Of a stretch of 64,000 nucleotides of DNA, positions 13,501-25,100 are shown in pieces. The notes beneath the pieces are model-generated. The model saw only the letters and a list, made by a program, of their open reading frames with translations. It did not search any database and had not been told where the DNA came from. Source of the DNA: Brassica napus (taxonomy: Eukaryota > Streptophyta > Magnoliopsida > Brassicales > Brassicaceae); contig NW_026015054.1 in assembly GCF_020379485.1 (NCBI RefSeq), forward strand, positions 1 to 64,000. Direction: 5' to 3'. The first letter of the stretch is position 1; each line of letters opens with the position of its first letter. The position numbers and the translations under genes are program-made.

Positions 13501-14880
13501 TCCGTCAGCACACACAGGACGTCCGTGGCTGTCCATCGGTACACATATCAGCACGTTGGTCCTTGGACTCAGCACGCTGGCCCTTCCCGTGGACTGTTTG
13601 GGTGATTTTGGCCCACGTGGGCTGTCTGTTTAGTACACACAGGACGTCGGTGGGTGTCCACCATCACACACAGGACGTCTGTGGCTGTCCGTCAGCACAC
13701 ACAGGACGTCCTGTGGCTGTCCATCAGTACACATATCAGCACGGGGTCCTTTGACTCAGCAGGCTGGCCCTTCCCGGGGACTGTTTGTTGATTTTGGCCC
13801 ATGTAGGCTGTCTGTTCAGTACACACCAGACGTCCGTGTGGTTCCGTCAGCACTCACAGAACGTCTGTGTGTGTCCGTCAGCACAAACAGGACGTCCGTG
13901 GCTGACCGTGTGTGTCCGTCAGCACACACAGGACGTCTGTGGCTGTTCATCAGTACACATATCAGCACGTTGGTCCTTGGTCTCAGCACCTGGCTCTTCT
14001 CGTGCTGTTTGGATGATTTTGGCCCACGTGGGCTGTTTGTTCAGTACACACAGGACGTCCGTGGGTGTCCGCCAGCACACACAGCACGTCCGTGGCTGTC
14101 TGTGGCTGTCCGTCAGCACACACAGGACGTCTGTGGCTGTCCGTGTGTGTTCGTGTGTGTCCGTCAGCACACACATGACGTCTGTGGGTGTCCGTCAGCA
14201 CAAACAGGACGTCCGTGTGTGTCAGTCAGCACACACAGGACGTCCGTGGCTGTCTGTGTGTGTCCGTGTGTGTCCGTAAGCACACACAGGACATCGTGGC
14301 TGTCCATCAGTACACATATCAGCACGTTGGTCCTTGGACTCAGCACGCTGGCCCTTCCGTGGACTGTTGGGTGATTTTGGCCCACGTGGGCTTTTGTTCA
14401 GTACACACAGGACGTCCGTGGGTGTCCGCAGCACACACAGGACGTCCGTGGCTGTTAGTGGCTGTCCGTAGCACACACAGGACGTCTGTGGCTGTCCGTG
14501 TGTGTCTGTGTGTGTCCGTCAGCACACACAGGACGTCTGTGGCTGTCCATTAGTACACTATCAGCACGCTGGCCCTTCCCGTGGACTGTTCGGGTGATTT
14601 TGGCCCACGTGGGCTGTCTGTTCAGTACACATAGGACGTCCATGGGTGTCCGTCAGCACACACATGACGTCCGTGTGTGTCTAACAGCACAACACAGGAC
14701 GTCTGTGGCTGTCCGTGTGTGTCCGTCAGCACACACAGGACGTCTGTGGCTGTCCATCAGTACACATATCAGCACCTTGGTCCTATATCAGCACGCTGCT
14801 CTTCTCGTGGACTGTTCGGGTGATTTTGGCCCACGTGGGCTGTCTGTTCAGTACACACATGACGTCTGTGGGTGTCCGTC
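10502..14880. repeat. Satellite array 2
   Basis: About 17 basic units; conserved-block anchors lie near 10707, 10947, 11187, 11414, 11742, 12010, 12283, 12526, 12754, 12996, 13262, 13602, 13792, 14018, 14367, 14600 and 14825, giving spacings of about 190 to 350 bp. The length differences come from different numbers of about 31-bp subunits and 10-bp expansions. Variant order in 11.75-13.4 kb follows array 1 at 1.6-3.25 kb. No coding or RNA gene is supported. Confidence 0.97.
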
Positions 14881-16077
14881 TGATGAGGCCATCCAAGTAG
14901 AGGTTCCCATAGTTAGGCGCGGTCCGACTACCCGGAGTGGAACCAGGGCCTTGCGAGAAGGTTTCACCAAAGCTGTCCAACAAATCCTTGATCGAGATGG
15001 ACAGACTGACGAGGACCAGCTGCTGATTGAGGAGATGGTCCAGTTGAAGATTCAAGATCAAGCCGGCCCAACGGAGGTTCAGGACACGGCCGGCCCGATC
15101 CAGTTCAGACTTAACCAAGCCGGACTTCTCATTTCCACATCTGAGCTTGGACCAGATCAATTCCCACTTCATCCACTCCAACTCTTTCCGGTTCTGAGAT
15201 CTAGCCAACCACCAAGGGGAGTAGCATGTGTTGTACTCTTTCCTCACCAAGTTTTGTCCCATTGGGTTTTCTTGGTAAGGTTTTAATGAGGCAACATGCA
15301 AGCATGCTATTAGCCTTGGCTAGCCTTCTCAAACCGACAACCAGATGTCTGGTTTATTTTAATTTATTTGGTTAAGACTTTGGGCTATTGTTTCAGCCTT
15401 ATTTTCGGCCAGCTTGTTTAAGGCCTTTTTATCTTTGAGTCCCATAAGGGATAAACCCTATATAACTCTATGTTTGGCAATTTTTGCCTCAAGTCTTTTA
15501 TGAAATAATTTGCCTTTGGAAACCTAAAACCCTAAGTCTTTTTCTGTGAGAAACAAGAGAGAGCAGCCGAGTCTTATCAAGCTTCAACCACCAAGCTTGT
15601 GGCGATTCTTCACCTCCATCCATCCATCGATTTGCCTTGAGAGTGATACACATCCAGCAAGCCAAATCCCATAGTTATCCACCTCCATCCATTGTTCTTG
15701 TTGAGAGAGATACACATCCAGCAACTTGAATCTATCCTCCATCTCTATCCTTCTCTTGTTTTTGTTTCATTTCAGCATCATATAATTATAGATCATCCAT
15801 TGATATAAAAGCCTATAAAAAATCATATTTACTTTCTGTTCTTCATTTTTCATTTAGTATTCTTCCTGTTCATCATTTTGATTCATAAAACTCATAAAAT
15901 ATTTCTCATTTGTTTCAGGAACAAGATCGGCCATATCCATCCCCCGCATCCGACCAAGCCGCGCCCTAGCCGTCCGTCCATCCGTCCGTCCGTCCTCCGT
16001 CCGTCCTCCGTCCTGTCGAGTCCGGTTCTTGAACCTCTGACCGTCCAATTGAGCAGTCTGAATCCCGGCCTGTATCA
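14881..16077 (+). repeat. 5' LTR of A3
   Basis: 1,197 bp, TGATGAGGCC to GGCCTGTATCA. It includes a CCGTC/CCGTCC-rich microsatellite-like stretch around 15968-16015 that is longer than in other copies and accounts for part of the length difference. Confidence 0.95.
15459..15465 (+). promoter_or_regulatory. TATA box in A3 5' LTR
   Basis: TATATAA at the position conserved among family A LTRs; likely promoter of the element RNA. Confidence 0.65.
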
Positions 16078-16080
16078 TTT

Positions 16081-16092
16081 TGGTATCAGAGC
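16081..16092 (+). other. Primer-binding site of A3 (initiator Met tRNA)
   Basis: TGGTATCAGAGC, three bases (TTT) after the LTR end. The 455 bp that follow, to 16547, are an A/T-rich untranslated leader with long A and T runs and no gene. Confidence 0.93.
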
Positions 16093-16547
16093 TCAAAGCT
16101 CGTACACCTTCGGTTGTATCCTATCCCTTTGACTTTGTTAGTTGCTTGGTTCATTCTCTTGATTTTCAAAAAAAAAAAAAAATTGCATTTGTTCTTGCTG
16201 TTCTTGGCGAGTTCAAACTGGTTTTCCTTGCATATCTTTTGATCAATTTTTTTTGCATCTTTCATTCCAGTAACTTGTTTTTGGCATCCATCGATTTTTA
16301 CTTTCCTTTTTTGATTCGGATTTCCATTTAATTGCATTTAATTTTTCTTGGCTTGCACTACAAGTTTTTCCAATTTACAAAAAAAAAAAAGAAAGATTGT
16401 CCTTTCCATTTTTAATTTTCGAAACTCAAATTTAAAAAAAAAAAAGAAGTTTTACATTCATTGCATACCTTATTTAGATATCCTTTCCTTCTTCTTTGAT
16501 TCTTTGAAAACCACTCTTTCTTTCTTTCCTCTCTTGTCGCAGGAGAC

Positions 16548-19500
16548 ATGGGAGACCTAAATGGAGCACCAACACAAGCCGAGATCAATGCTCAGCTGTT
16601 GGCTAACCATGCTGAACTCCAAGCCACACTGGCTACTGTGACTGGGCAGCTGGCTCAGATAACAGGAAGGAACCGAGCTAACGCTCCACAGCCAAGGAGG
16701 AGAAACCAACCCATTCCAGAAGAGCAACAGTCCCAATCCAGTGAGGACAACTCGGACACTGACCGTACCGAACCGGACGAGCCGCGGCACGAACGGGCCG
16801 GACGTGGGAACCGACGGGAGTATCGGGTCCAAGGCGATGGGAGCCCGGTCCAAAGGAGATTCCGAGACGATGAAGTAGCTTGGCAAGGAGGCAAGGATCT
16901 CAAACTTACTCCTCCAACCTTTGCTGGAAAGGTTAACCCGGACGCCTACATTGAATGGGAGAGGCGCATGGAGTACATCTTTGAGTACTACCGCTATACC
17001 GAGGCCAAGAAGATCGCCCTAGCCGCAGCCCAACTGACAGACAATGCCCTAACCTGGTGGGACAGAGAAGTAGCCGAGGTTGGCAGAGTCTATAGGATTG
17101 AGACTTGGGAGGAGATGCGAGCTAAGCTCCGTGCAAGGTATATTCCCTCATACTACCAGCGGGACGTACTTAAACGTTTTTGCAAGTTGTCTCAGGGTAC
17201 TAGGACCGTAGAGGAGTACTTTGAGGAGTTTGAGGCTCTCAAGAATAAACTCAGGACGCGCGAGACCGAAGAGGTTATGATGGCTCAGTTCTTGGAAGGT
17301 CTTCAAGACCGCATCGCTCGCAAGGTGGAGAGGCAGACCTACATCAACTTCAACGATCTCCTCCACTATGCCATCCAGGCCGAGCAGAACATTAAAAGTA
17401 AGAACGCCTCTAGTGCCAGGAACAAGACGCCATGGGCTCCATCCGGATCAAAAGGGGGTTGAGAAGAACAAATCCATTGAAGTGGAAAACCGGTTCAAGA
17501 AGAGCCAATCCGACCAGTCCAAACCAGGCTTATCCGAACCAGGTAAGGGACAAGCCCAAGCTCAAAGAACTCGTGATATTACTTGTTTCAAATGTCAGGG
17601 GAAGGGGCACTACGCCAGGGACTGTCCGAACAAGCGTGTCATGATCCTTCAGGCGGACGGCGAGTATGGGTCCCAAGACGAGGCCGATGTAGAGATGGCT
17701 GACTCCGGTGATGAGATAGTGGACTATGCTGAAACTGGTGAGCTGCTGGTGGTTAGACGAGCTCTCAGTGCTCTCTTTGTTCCAGAGACCGTCCAACGAG
17801 AGAACATCTTCCATACGAGATGTAGCGTGGAGGGCAAGGTATGTAGTCTAATTATTGATGGTGGCTCTTGCACTAATGTGGCCAGCAGGTACCTTGTTGA
17901 AAAATTAGGACTAGCAAAGTTGCCACACCCTAGGCCATACAAGCTCAAGTGGCTCAATGATGAGACGGAGCTTAAAATCTCGGAGCAAGTTGTTGTTTCC
18001 TTTTGTATTGGTAAGTACCAGGACCAGGTGAAGTGTGATGTGGTTCCTATGCAAGCCGGCCATCTACTGTTAGGGAGGCCTTGGCAGTTTGACAAGGAGA
18101 CCATTCACCATGGGAGGACTAACATCTACAGCTTTACCCACAACAACAAGAAGCACAGCCTGGCTCCTCTCAGTCCACAAGAGGTATACGAGATGCAGAG
18201 GGCCATGGATCAGTCTGGACTGTTTAGTAAAACTAACCTTTACATCTCTTCTAGTAAATTGATTAAATCATTGCAGCAAGACACACAGGTGCTACTAATG
18301 GTTTTCAAGGAAGGTTGTTTTGCAGGTTTTGAGGCACCAGATTGTCCAGCTGAGATGCAAGTACTAATGGACCAGTACAAGGATGTGTTCCCTGATGAGA
18401 TACCAGCCGGCTTACCACCCCTCCGAGGCATCGAACATCAGATAGACTTTGTGCCAGGCGCCCCACTTCCAAACTGAGCCGCGTACCGAGTCAATCCGGA
18501 GGAGGCTAAGGAGCTGGAGAGACAGGTCCAAGACCTCATGGACAAGGGGTACATTCGAGAGAGTCTTAGCCCATGTGCAGTTCCCGTCCTCTTGGTGCCT
18601 AAGAAGGATGGAACATGGCGTATGTGTGTTGATTGCCGAGCCATCAACAACATCACCACAAAATATCGGTACCCCATTCCTAGACTTGATGATATGTTAG
18701 ATGAACTGAGTGGTTCCACCGTGTTTTCCAAGATTGATCTTAGGAGTGGCTATCACCAAGTTCGGATGAAGGAGGGTGACGAGTGGAAGACTGCTTTCAA
18801 GACCAAGCAAGGCTTGTATGAGTGGCTGGTGATGCCCTTTGGTCTTACCAACGCCCCTAGCACCTTCATGAGGCTTATGAACGAGGTTCTAAGGCCCTAC
18901 ATTGGTAAATTTGTGGTTGTTTATTTTGATGACATATTGATCTATAGTCGGTGCTTATCCGATCACATTAGTCATGTAGAACAGGTTTTGAAGGCGCTCA
19001 GGCAGGAAGGACTCTTTGCCAATCTCAAGAAGTGTGTATTTTGCACTGACCAGTTAATATTTTTAGGCTTTGTTGTGAGCTCACAGGGTTTGAATGTCGA
19101 TGAAGAGAAGATCAAGGCCATCCAAGACTGGCCCACACCGACCACTATTGGGCATGTCCGAAGTTTCCATGGCCTAGCCAGTTTCTATAGGCGGTTTGTC
19201 AAGGACTTCAGCACCATTGCTGCTCCCATGACCTCAGTGATCAAGAAGAATGTATCCTTTGTTTGGGGCCCTGCCCAAGAGGAGTCTTTCAACAAGCTTA
19301 AATATAGTTTAACTCATGCACCCGTGCTTACACTCCCTGATTTTAATAAAACTTCTGAGATTGAGTGTGATGCATCAGGTACAGGCATTGGAGCTGTCCT
19401 TACTCAAGGGGGCCGACCAGTGGCATTCTTTAGTGAGAAATTGAGTGGAGCTGCCCTCAACTACCCAACCTATGACAAAGAGCTATACGCTCTAGTAAGG

Positions 19501-21326
19501 TCCCTTGAAACTTGGCAGCATTACCTTTTGTCTAAGGAATTTGTTATGCATACAGATCATGAGACACTTAAGCACTTGAGGGGACAGACCACACTCAAGA
19601 AGAGGCACGCCAGATGGCTCGAGTTCGTGGAGACCATTCCCTATGTGATCAAGTACAAGAAGGGCAAAGACAATGTGGTGGCCGATGCACTGTCCCGGAG
19701 ACACACTCTCATTGTGACCATGGAGGCCAAGATCATGGGATTCGAACATATTAAAGAATCTTATGCCACTGATCTTGATTTTAATGAAGTTTTCAGGAAC
19801 ACTGAGAAGGGGGTTTTTGGACCATACTACCAGCATGAGGGGTTCCTGTTCAAGGGAAAGAGGTTGTGCATTCCCAAAGGAGCCATGAGGGAACTGCTGG
19901 TTTGGGAGGCCCATGGTGGCGGCCTCATGGGACACTTTGGTCGGGACAAGACCTTGAGTGTCCTAACTGAACATTTCTTTTGGCCAAACATGAAGAGGGA
20001 TGTGGAGAGCATATGCGCCAAGTGCACTACTTGCCTTAAAACCAAGTCCAGGTCACATCCTTACGGTTTACAATTGCCATTGCCGATTCCTAACCACCCT
20101 TGGGTAGACATTTCTATGGACTTAGTGTTGGGTTTACCCAAGATAAACCACAAGGATTCCATTTTTGTAGTGGTAGACAGGTTCTCCAAGATGGCCCATT
20201 TCATAGCCTGTAACACCACAAATGATGCCACTCAGACAGCCGACCTATTCTTCAAACAAGTGGTCCGACTACATGGAGTTCCTCGAACCATTGTGTCTGA
20301 CCGTGATGCCAAGTTCCTCAGCCATTTCTGGAAGACACTATGGGGAAGTTCGAAACCAAGCTACTATTCTTGACCACTTGCCATCCCCAAACCGACGGCC
20401 AGACTGAGGTAGTAAACCGTACACTCTCTCAACTGTTGTGAGCTACGGTCAGTAAGAATTTAAGAAATTGGTTGTCTTGTTTGCCTTTTGTTGAGTTTGC
20501 TTATAACCACGCTAGGCACTCTACTACTAACCTGTCACCTTTTGAGATTGTTTATGGGTTTCAGCCAGAGACTCCTTTAGACTTCACCGAACTGCCCAGC
20601 TCCAAGTACCGCAGTCGTGATGGAGTCGCCAAGGCAGAGTTTGTTAAGAACATGCACTTGAAGGTCAAGGAGAGGATAGAGGCCAAGGCGGCTAAGGTCA
20701 AGGCCAAGTATGACCAGAAGAGGAAGGAGGTGCTGTTCGAACCCGGAGACTTGGTGTGGTTACACATGCGGCCAGAGAGGTTTCCTGAAGCCTGGAAGTC
20801 CAAGCTCTCTCCTCGTGGGACAGGACCATTCCGCATCCTAAAGAAGATCAACGACAATGCCTATATCCTTGACCTCCCAGCTGAATTTAAAATTTCACAT
20901 ACTTTCAATGTCTCGGATTTGTCTCCTTTCCATGCAGATAGTAATGATGACTTTGCAGATGATGGTGTTCTGAGGCCAGAACCTCTTCAAGAGGGAGGGA
21001 ATGATGAGGCCATCCAAGTAGAGGTTCCCATAGTTAGGCGCGGTCCGACTGCCCGGAGTGGAACCAGGGCCTTGCGAGACGGTTTCACCAAAGCTGTCCA
21101 ACATATCCTTGATCGAGATGGACAAACTGACCAGGACCAGCTGCTGATTGAGGAGATGGTCCAGTTGAAGATTCAAGATCAAGCCGGCCCAACGGAGGTT
21201 CAGGACGCGGCCGGCCCGATCCAGTTCAGACTCAACCAAGCCGGACCTCTCATTTCCACATCCGAGCTTGGACCAGATTCAATTTCCACTTCATCCACTC
21301 CAACTCTTTCCGGTCCTGAGATCTAG
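16548..21326 (+). pseudogene. gag-pol polyprotein of A3, interrupted by two frameshifts and two stops
   Basis: Gag (capsid-like core, then a CCHC knuckle CFKCQGKGHYARDC), protease (LIIDGGSC), reverse transcriptase (YFDD), RNase H (ECDASGTG) and integrase (HHCC region, then VSDRD and TDGQTE) are all present in order. Breaks: a one-base gain near 17450-17460 moves gag into another frame. A premature TGA at 18475-18477, just before the RT domain, replaces an arginine codon of A4. A one-base loss near 20346, shortly after the second catalytic Asp of integrase, shifts the frame again. A second TGA lies at 20439-20441. The stop at 21324-21326 is inside the 3' LTR. The lesions are few, so decay looks moderately recent. 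Confidence 0.93.
20989..21001 (+). other. Polypurine tract of A3
   Basis: AAGAGGGAGGGAA immediately before the 3' LTR, identical to A2. Confidence 0.92.
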
Positions 21327-22185
21327 CCAACCACCAAGGGGAGTAGCATGTGTTGTACTCTTTCCTCACCATGTTTTGTCCCATTGGGTTTTCTTGGTAA
21401 GGTTTTAATGAGGCACCATGCAAGCATGCTATTAGCCTTGGTCTAGGCCTTCTCAAACCGACAACCAGATGTCTGGTTTATTTTAATTTATTTGGTTAAG
21501 ACTTTGGGCTATTGTTTCAGCATTATTTTCGGCCAGCTTGTTTAAGGCCTTTTTATCTTTGAGTCCCATAAGGGATAAACCCTATATAACTCTATGTGGT
21601 TGGCGATTTTTGCTTCAAGTCTTTTATGAAATAATTTTCCTTTGCAAACCTAAAACCCTAAGTCTTTTTCTGTGAGAAACAAGAGAGAGCAGCCGAGTCT
21701 TATCAAGCTTCAACCACCAAGCTTGTGGCGATTCTTCACCTCCATCCATCCATCGATTTGCCTTGAGAGTGATACACATCCAGCAAGCCAAATCCCATAG
21801 CTATCCACCTCCATCTATTGTTCTTGTTGAGAGAGATACACATCCAGCAACTTGAATCCATCCTCCATCTCTATCCTTCTCTTGTTTTTGTTTCATTTCA
21901 GCATCATATAGTTATAGATCATCCATTGATATAAAAGCCTATAAAAAATCATATTTACTTTCTGTTCTTCATTTTTCATTTAGTATTCTTCCTGTTCATC
22001 ATTTTGATTCATAAAACTCATAAAAATATTTCTCATTTGTTTCAGGAACCAGATCGGCCATCTCCATCCCCCGCATCCGACCAAGCCGCACCCTAGCCGT
22101 CCATCCATCCTTCCTCCGTCCTCTCGAGTCCGGTTCTTGAACCTCTGACCGTCCAATTGAGCAGTCTGAATCCCGGCCAGTATCA
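21002..22185 (+). repeat. 3' LTR of A3
   Basis: 1,184 bp. The end reads GGCCAGTATCA, one base different from the GGCCTGTATCA of other copies, and is followed by the target duplication CCGTC. Confidence 0.95.
21583..21589 (+). promoter_or_regulatory. TATA box in A3 3' LTR, facing array 3
   Basis: TATATAA at the conserved LTR position; could drive read-through transcription into array 3. Confidence 0.55.
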
Positions 22186-25100
22186 CCGTCAGAACACACA
22201 GGACGTCTGTGGGTGTCCGTCAGCACACACAGGACGTCTGTGGCTGTCCATGTGTGTCCGTGTGTGTCCGTCAGCACACACACATAACGTCCGTGGGTGT
22301 CCATCAGTACACATATCATCACGGTGGTCCTTGGACTCAGCACGCTGACCCTTCCTGTGGAAAGTTCCGGTGATTTTGGCCCAGGTGGGCTGTCTGTTAA
22401 GTACACACAGGACGTCTGTGGGTGTCCGTCAGCACACACAAGACGTCCGTGGGTGTCCGTCAGCACACACAGGACGTCCGTGGCTGTCCATGTGTGTCCG
22501 TGTGTGTCCGTCAGCACACACAGAACGTCCGTGGCTCTCCATCAGTACACATATCAGCACGTTGGTCCTTGGACTCAGCACGCTGACCCTTCTTGTGGAC
22601 AGTTCGGGTGATTTTGGCCCACGTGGGCTGTCTGTTCAGTACACATAGGACGTGTGTGGGTGTCCGTGTGTGTCTGTGTGTGTCTGTCAGCACACACACA
22701 TGACGTCTGTGGCTGTCCATTAGTACACATATCACTACGCTGGTCCTTGGACTCAGCACGCTGGCCCTTCCAGTGGATTGTTCGGGTGATTTTGGCCCAT
22801 GTGGGCTGTCTGTTCAGTACACACAGGACGTCCATGGGTGTCCGTCATCACACACATGACGTCTGTCTGTGTCCGACAGCACACACAAGACGTCCGTGGC
22901 TGTCCGTGTTTTTCCGTCAGCATACACAGGACGTCTGTGGCTGTCCATCAGTACACATATCAGCATGTTGGTCCTTGGACTCAGCACGCTGACCCTTCCC
23001 ATGGACTGTTCGGGTGATTTTGGCCCACGTGGGCTGTCTGTTCAGTACGCACCGGACGTCCGTGGGTGTCCGCCTGCACAGACAGGACGTCCGTGGCTGT
23101 CCGTCAGCACACACATGACGTCCGTGGCTGTCCATCAGTACACATATCCGCACGCTAATTTTTGGACTCAGCACGCTGCTCCTTCCCGTGGACTGTTCGG
23201 GTGATTTTGGCCCACTTGGGCTGTCTGTTCAGTACACAGAGGACGTCTGTGGGTGTCCTTCAGCACACACAGGACGTCTGTGGCTGTTCGTCAGCACACA
23301 CAGGACGGCCGTGTGTGTCCGTCAGCACACACAGAACGTCCGTGTGTGTTCGTGTGTGTCCATGTGTGCCCGTCAGCACACACAGGACGTCCGTGGCTGT
23401 CCATCAGTACACATATCAGCACGTTGGTCCTTGGACTCAGCACGCTGGCCCTTCCCGTGGACTGTTTGGGTGATTTTAGCCCACGTGGCCTGTTTGTTCA
23501 GTACACACAGGACGTCCGGCAGCACACACAGGATGTCCGTGGCTGTCTGTGGCTGTCCGTCATCACACACAGGATGTCTGTGGCTGTCCGTGTGTGTCCG
23601 TGTGAGTCCGTCAGCACACACAGGACGTCCGTGGGTGTCCTTCAGCACAAACTTGACATCCGTGTGTGTCCGTCAGCACACACATGACGTCTGTGGCTGT
23701 CTGTGTGTGTCCGTGTGTGTCCGTCAGCACACAGAGGACGTCCGTGGCTGTCCATAAGTACACATATCAGCACGTTGGTCCTTGGACTCAGCACGCTGAC
23801 CCTTCCCGTGGACTGTTTGGGTGATTCTGGCCCACGTGGGCTGTCTGTTCAGTACACACAGGACGTGAGTGGCTGTCCGTCAGCACACACAGGACGTCTG
23901 TGGCTGTCCATTAGTACACATATCAGCACGCTGGTCCTTGGACTCAGCACGCTGGCCCATCCCGTGGACTGTTCGGGTGATTTTGGCCCACGTGGGCTGT
24001 CTGTTGAGTACACACAGGACGTCCGTGGGTGTCCGTCAGCACACACAGGACGTCTGTGTGTGTCCGTCAGCAGAAATAAGATGTTCGTGGCTGTCCGTGT
24101 ATGTCCGTCAGTACACACAAGACGTCTATGGGTGTCCGCAGCACACACAGGATATCTGTGGGTGTCCGCCAGCACACACAGGACGTCCGTGGCTGTTCAT
24201 GTGTGTCCGTGTGTGTCCGTCAGCACACACAGAACGTCCGTGGCGGTCCATCAGTACACATATCAGCACGTTGGTCCATGGACGCAGCACGCTGGCCCTT
24301 CCCGTAGACTGTTTGGGTGATTTTGGCCCACGTGGGCTGTCTGATCAGTACACACAGGACGTCCGTGTGTGTCCGCCAGCACACACAGGACGTCTGTGGC
24401 TGTTTGTGGCTGTCCGTCAGCACACACAGGACATCTGTGGCTGTCCGTGTGTGTCTGTGTGTGTCCGTCAGCACACACACAGGACGTCTGTGGCTGTCCA
24501 TTAGTACACATATCAGCACGCTGGTCCTTGGACTCAGCACGCTGGCCCTTCCCGTGGCCCTTCCCGTGGACTGGTCAGGTGATTTTGGCCCACGTGGGCT
24601 GTCTGTTCAGTACACACTGGACGTCCGTGGGTGTCCGTCAGCACACACAGGATGTCCGTCGGTGTCCGTCAGCACACACAGGACGTTTGTGGCTGTCCAT
24701 GTGTGTCCGTGTGTATCCGTCAGCACACACAGGACGTCTGTGGCTGTCCATCAGTACACATATCAGCACCTTGGTCCTTGGACTCAGCACGCTGCTCCTT
24801 CTCGTGGACTGTTCGGGTGATTTTGGCCCACGTGGGCTGTCTGGTCAGTACACACAGGACGTCCATGGGTGTCTGTCAGCACACACATGACGTCTGTGTG
24901 TGTCCGACAGCACACACAAGACGTCCGTGGCTGTCCGTGTTTTTCCGTCAGCACACACAAGACGTCTGTGGCTGTCCATCAGTACACATATCAGCACGTT
25001 GGTCCTTGGACTCAGCACGCTAACCCTTCCCTTGGACTGTTCGGGTGATTTTGGCTCACGTGGGCTGTCTGTTCAGTATTCACAGGACGTCCGTGGGTGT

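Larger units (their letters stand above)
14881..22185 (+). mobile_element. Family A copy A3: complete LTR retrotransposon
   Basis: 7,305 bp, flanked by perfect 5-bp duplications CCGTC (14876-14880 and 22186-22190). Same organisation as A2. Because its duplication differs from that of A2, it is an independent insertion and not a duplicated segment. The coding region is largely preserved but carries two frameshifts and two premature stops. Confidence 0.96.

Noticed and set aside
9326..16077. A non-autonomous element made of LTR, satellite array 2, pol tail and LTR
   Set aside because: The pol tail is the first part of the true LTR; the LTR ends TGATGAGGCC/GGCCTGTATCA, the polypurine tract and the target duplications all place array 2 outside the elements.
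3255..22185. An 11.65-kb tandem segmental duplication (pol tail, LTR, element, LTR, satellite repeated at 3.2 and 14.9 kb)
   Set aside because: A2 and A3 have different perfect target duplications (CACAG and CCGTC), and each excision restores satellite, so they are separate insertions.
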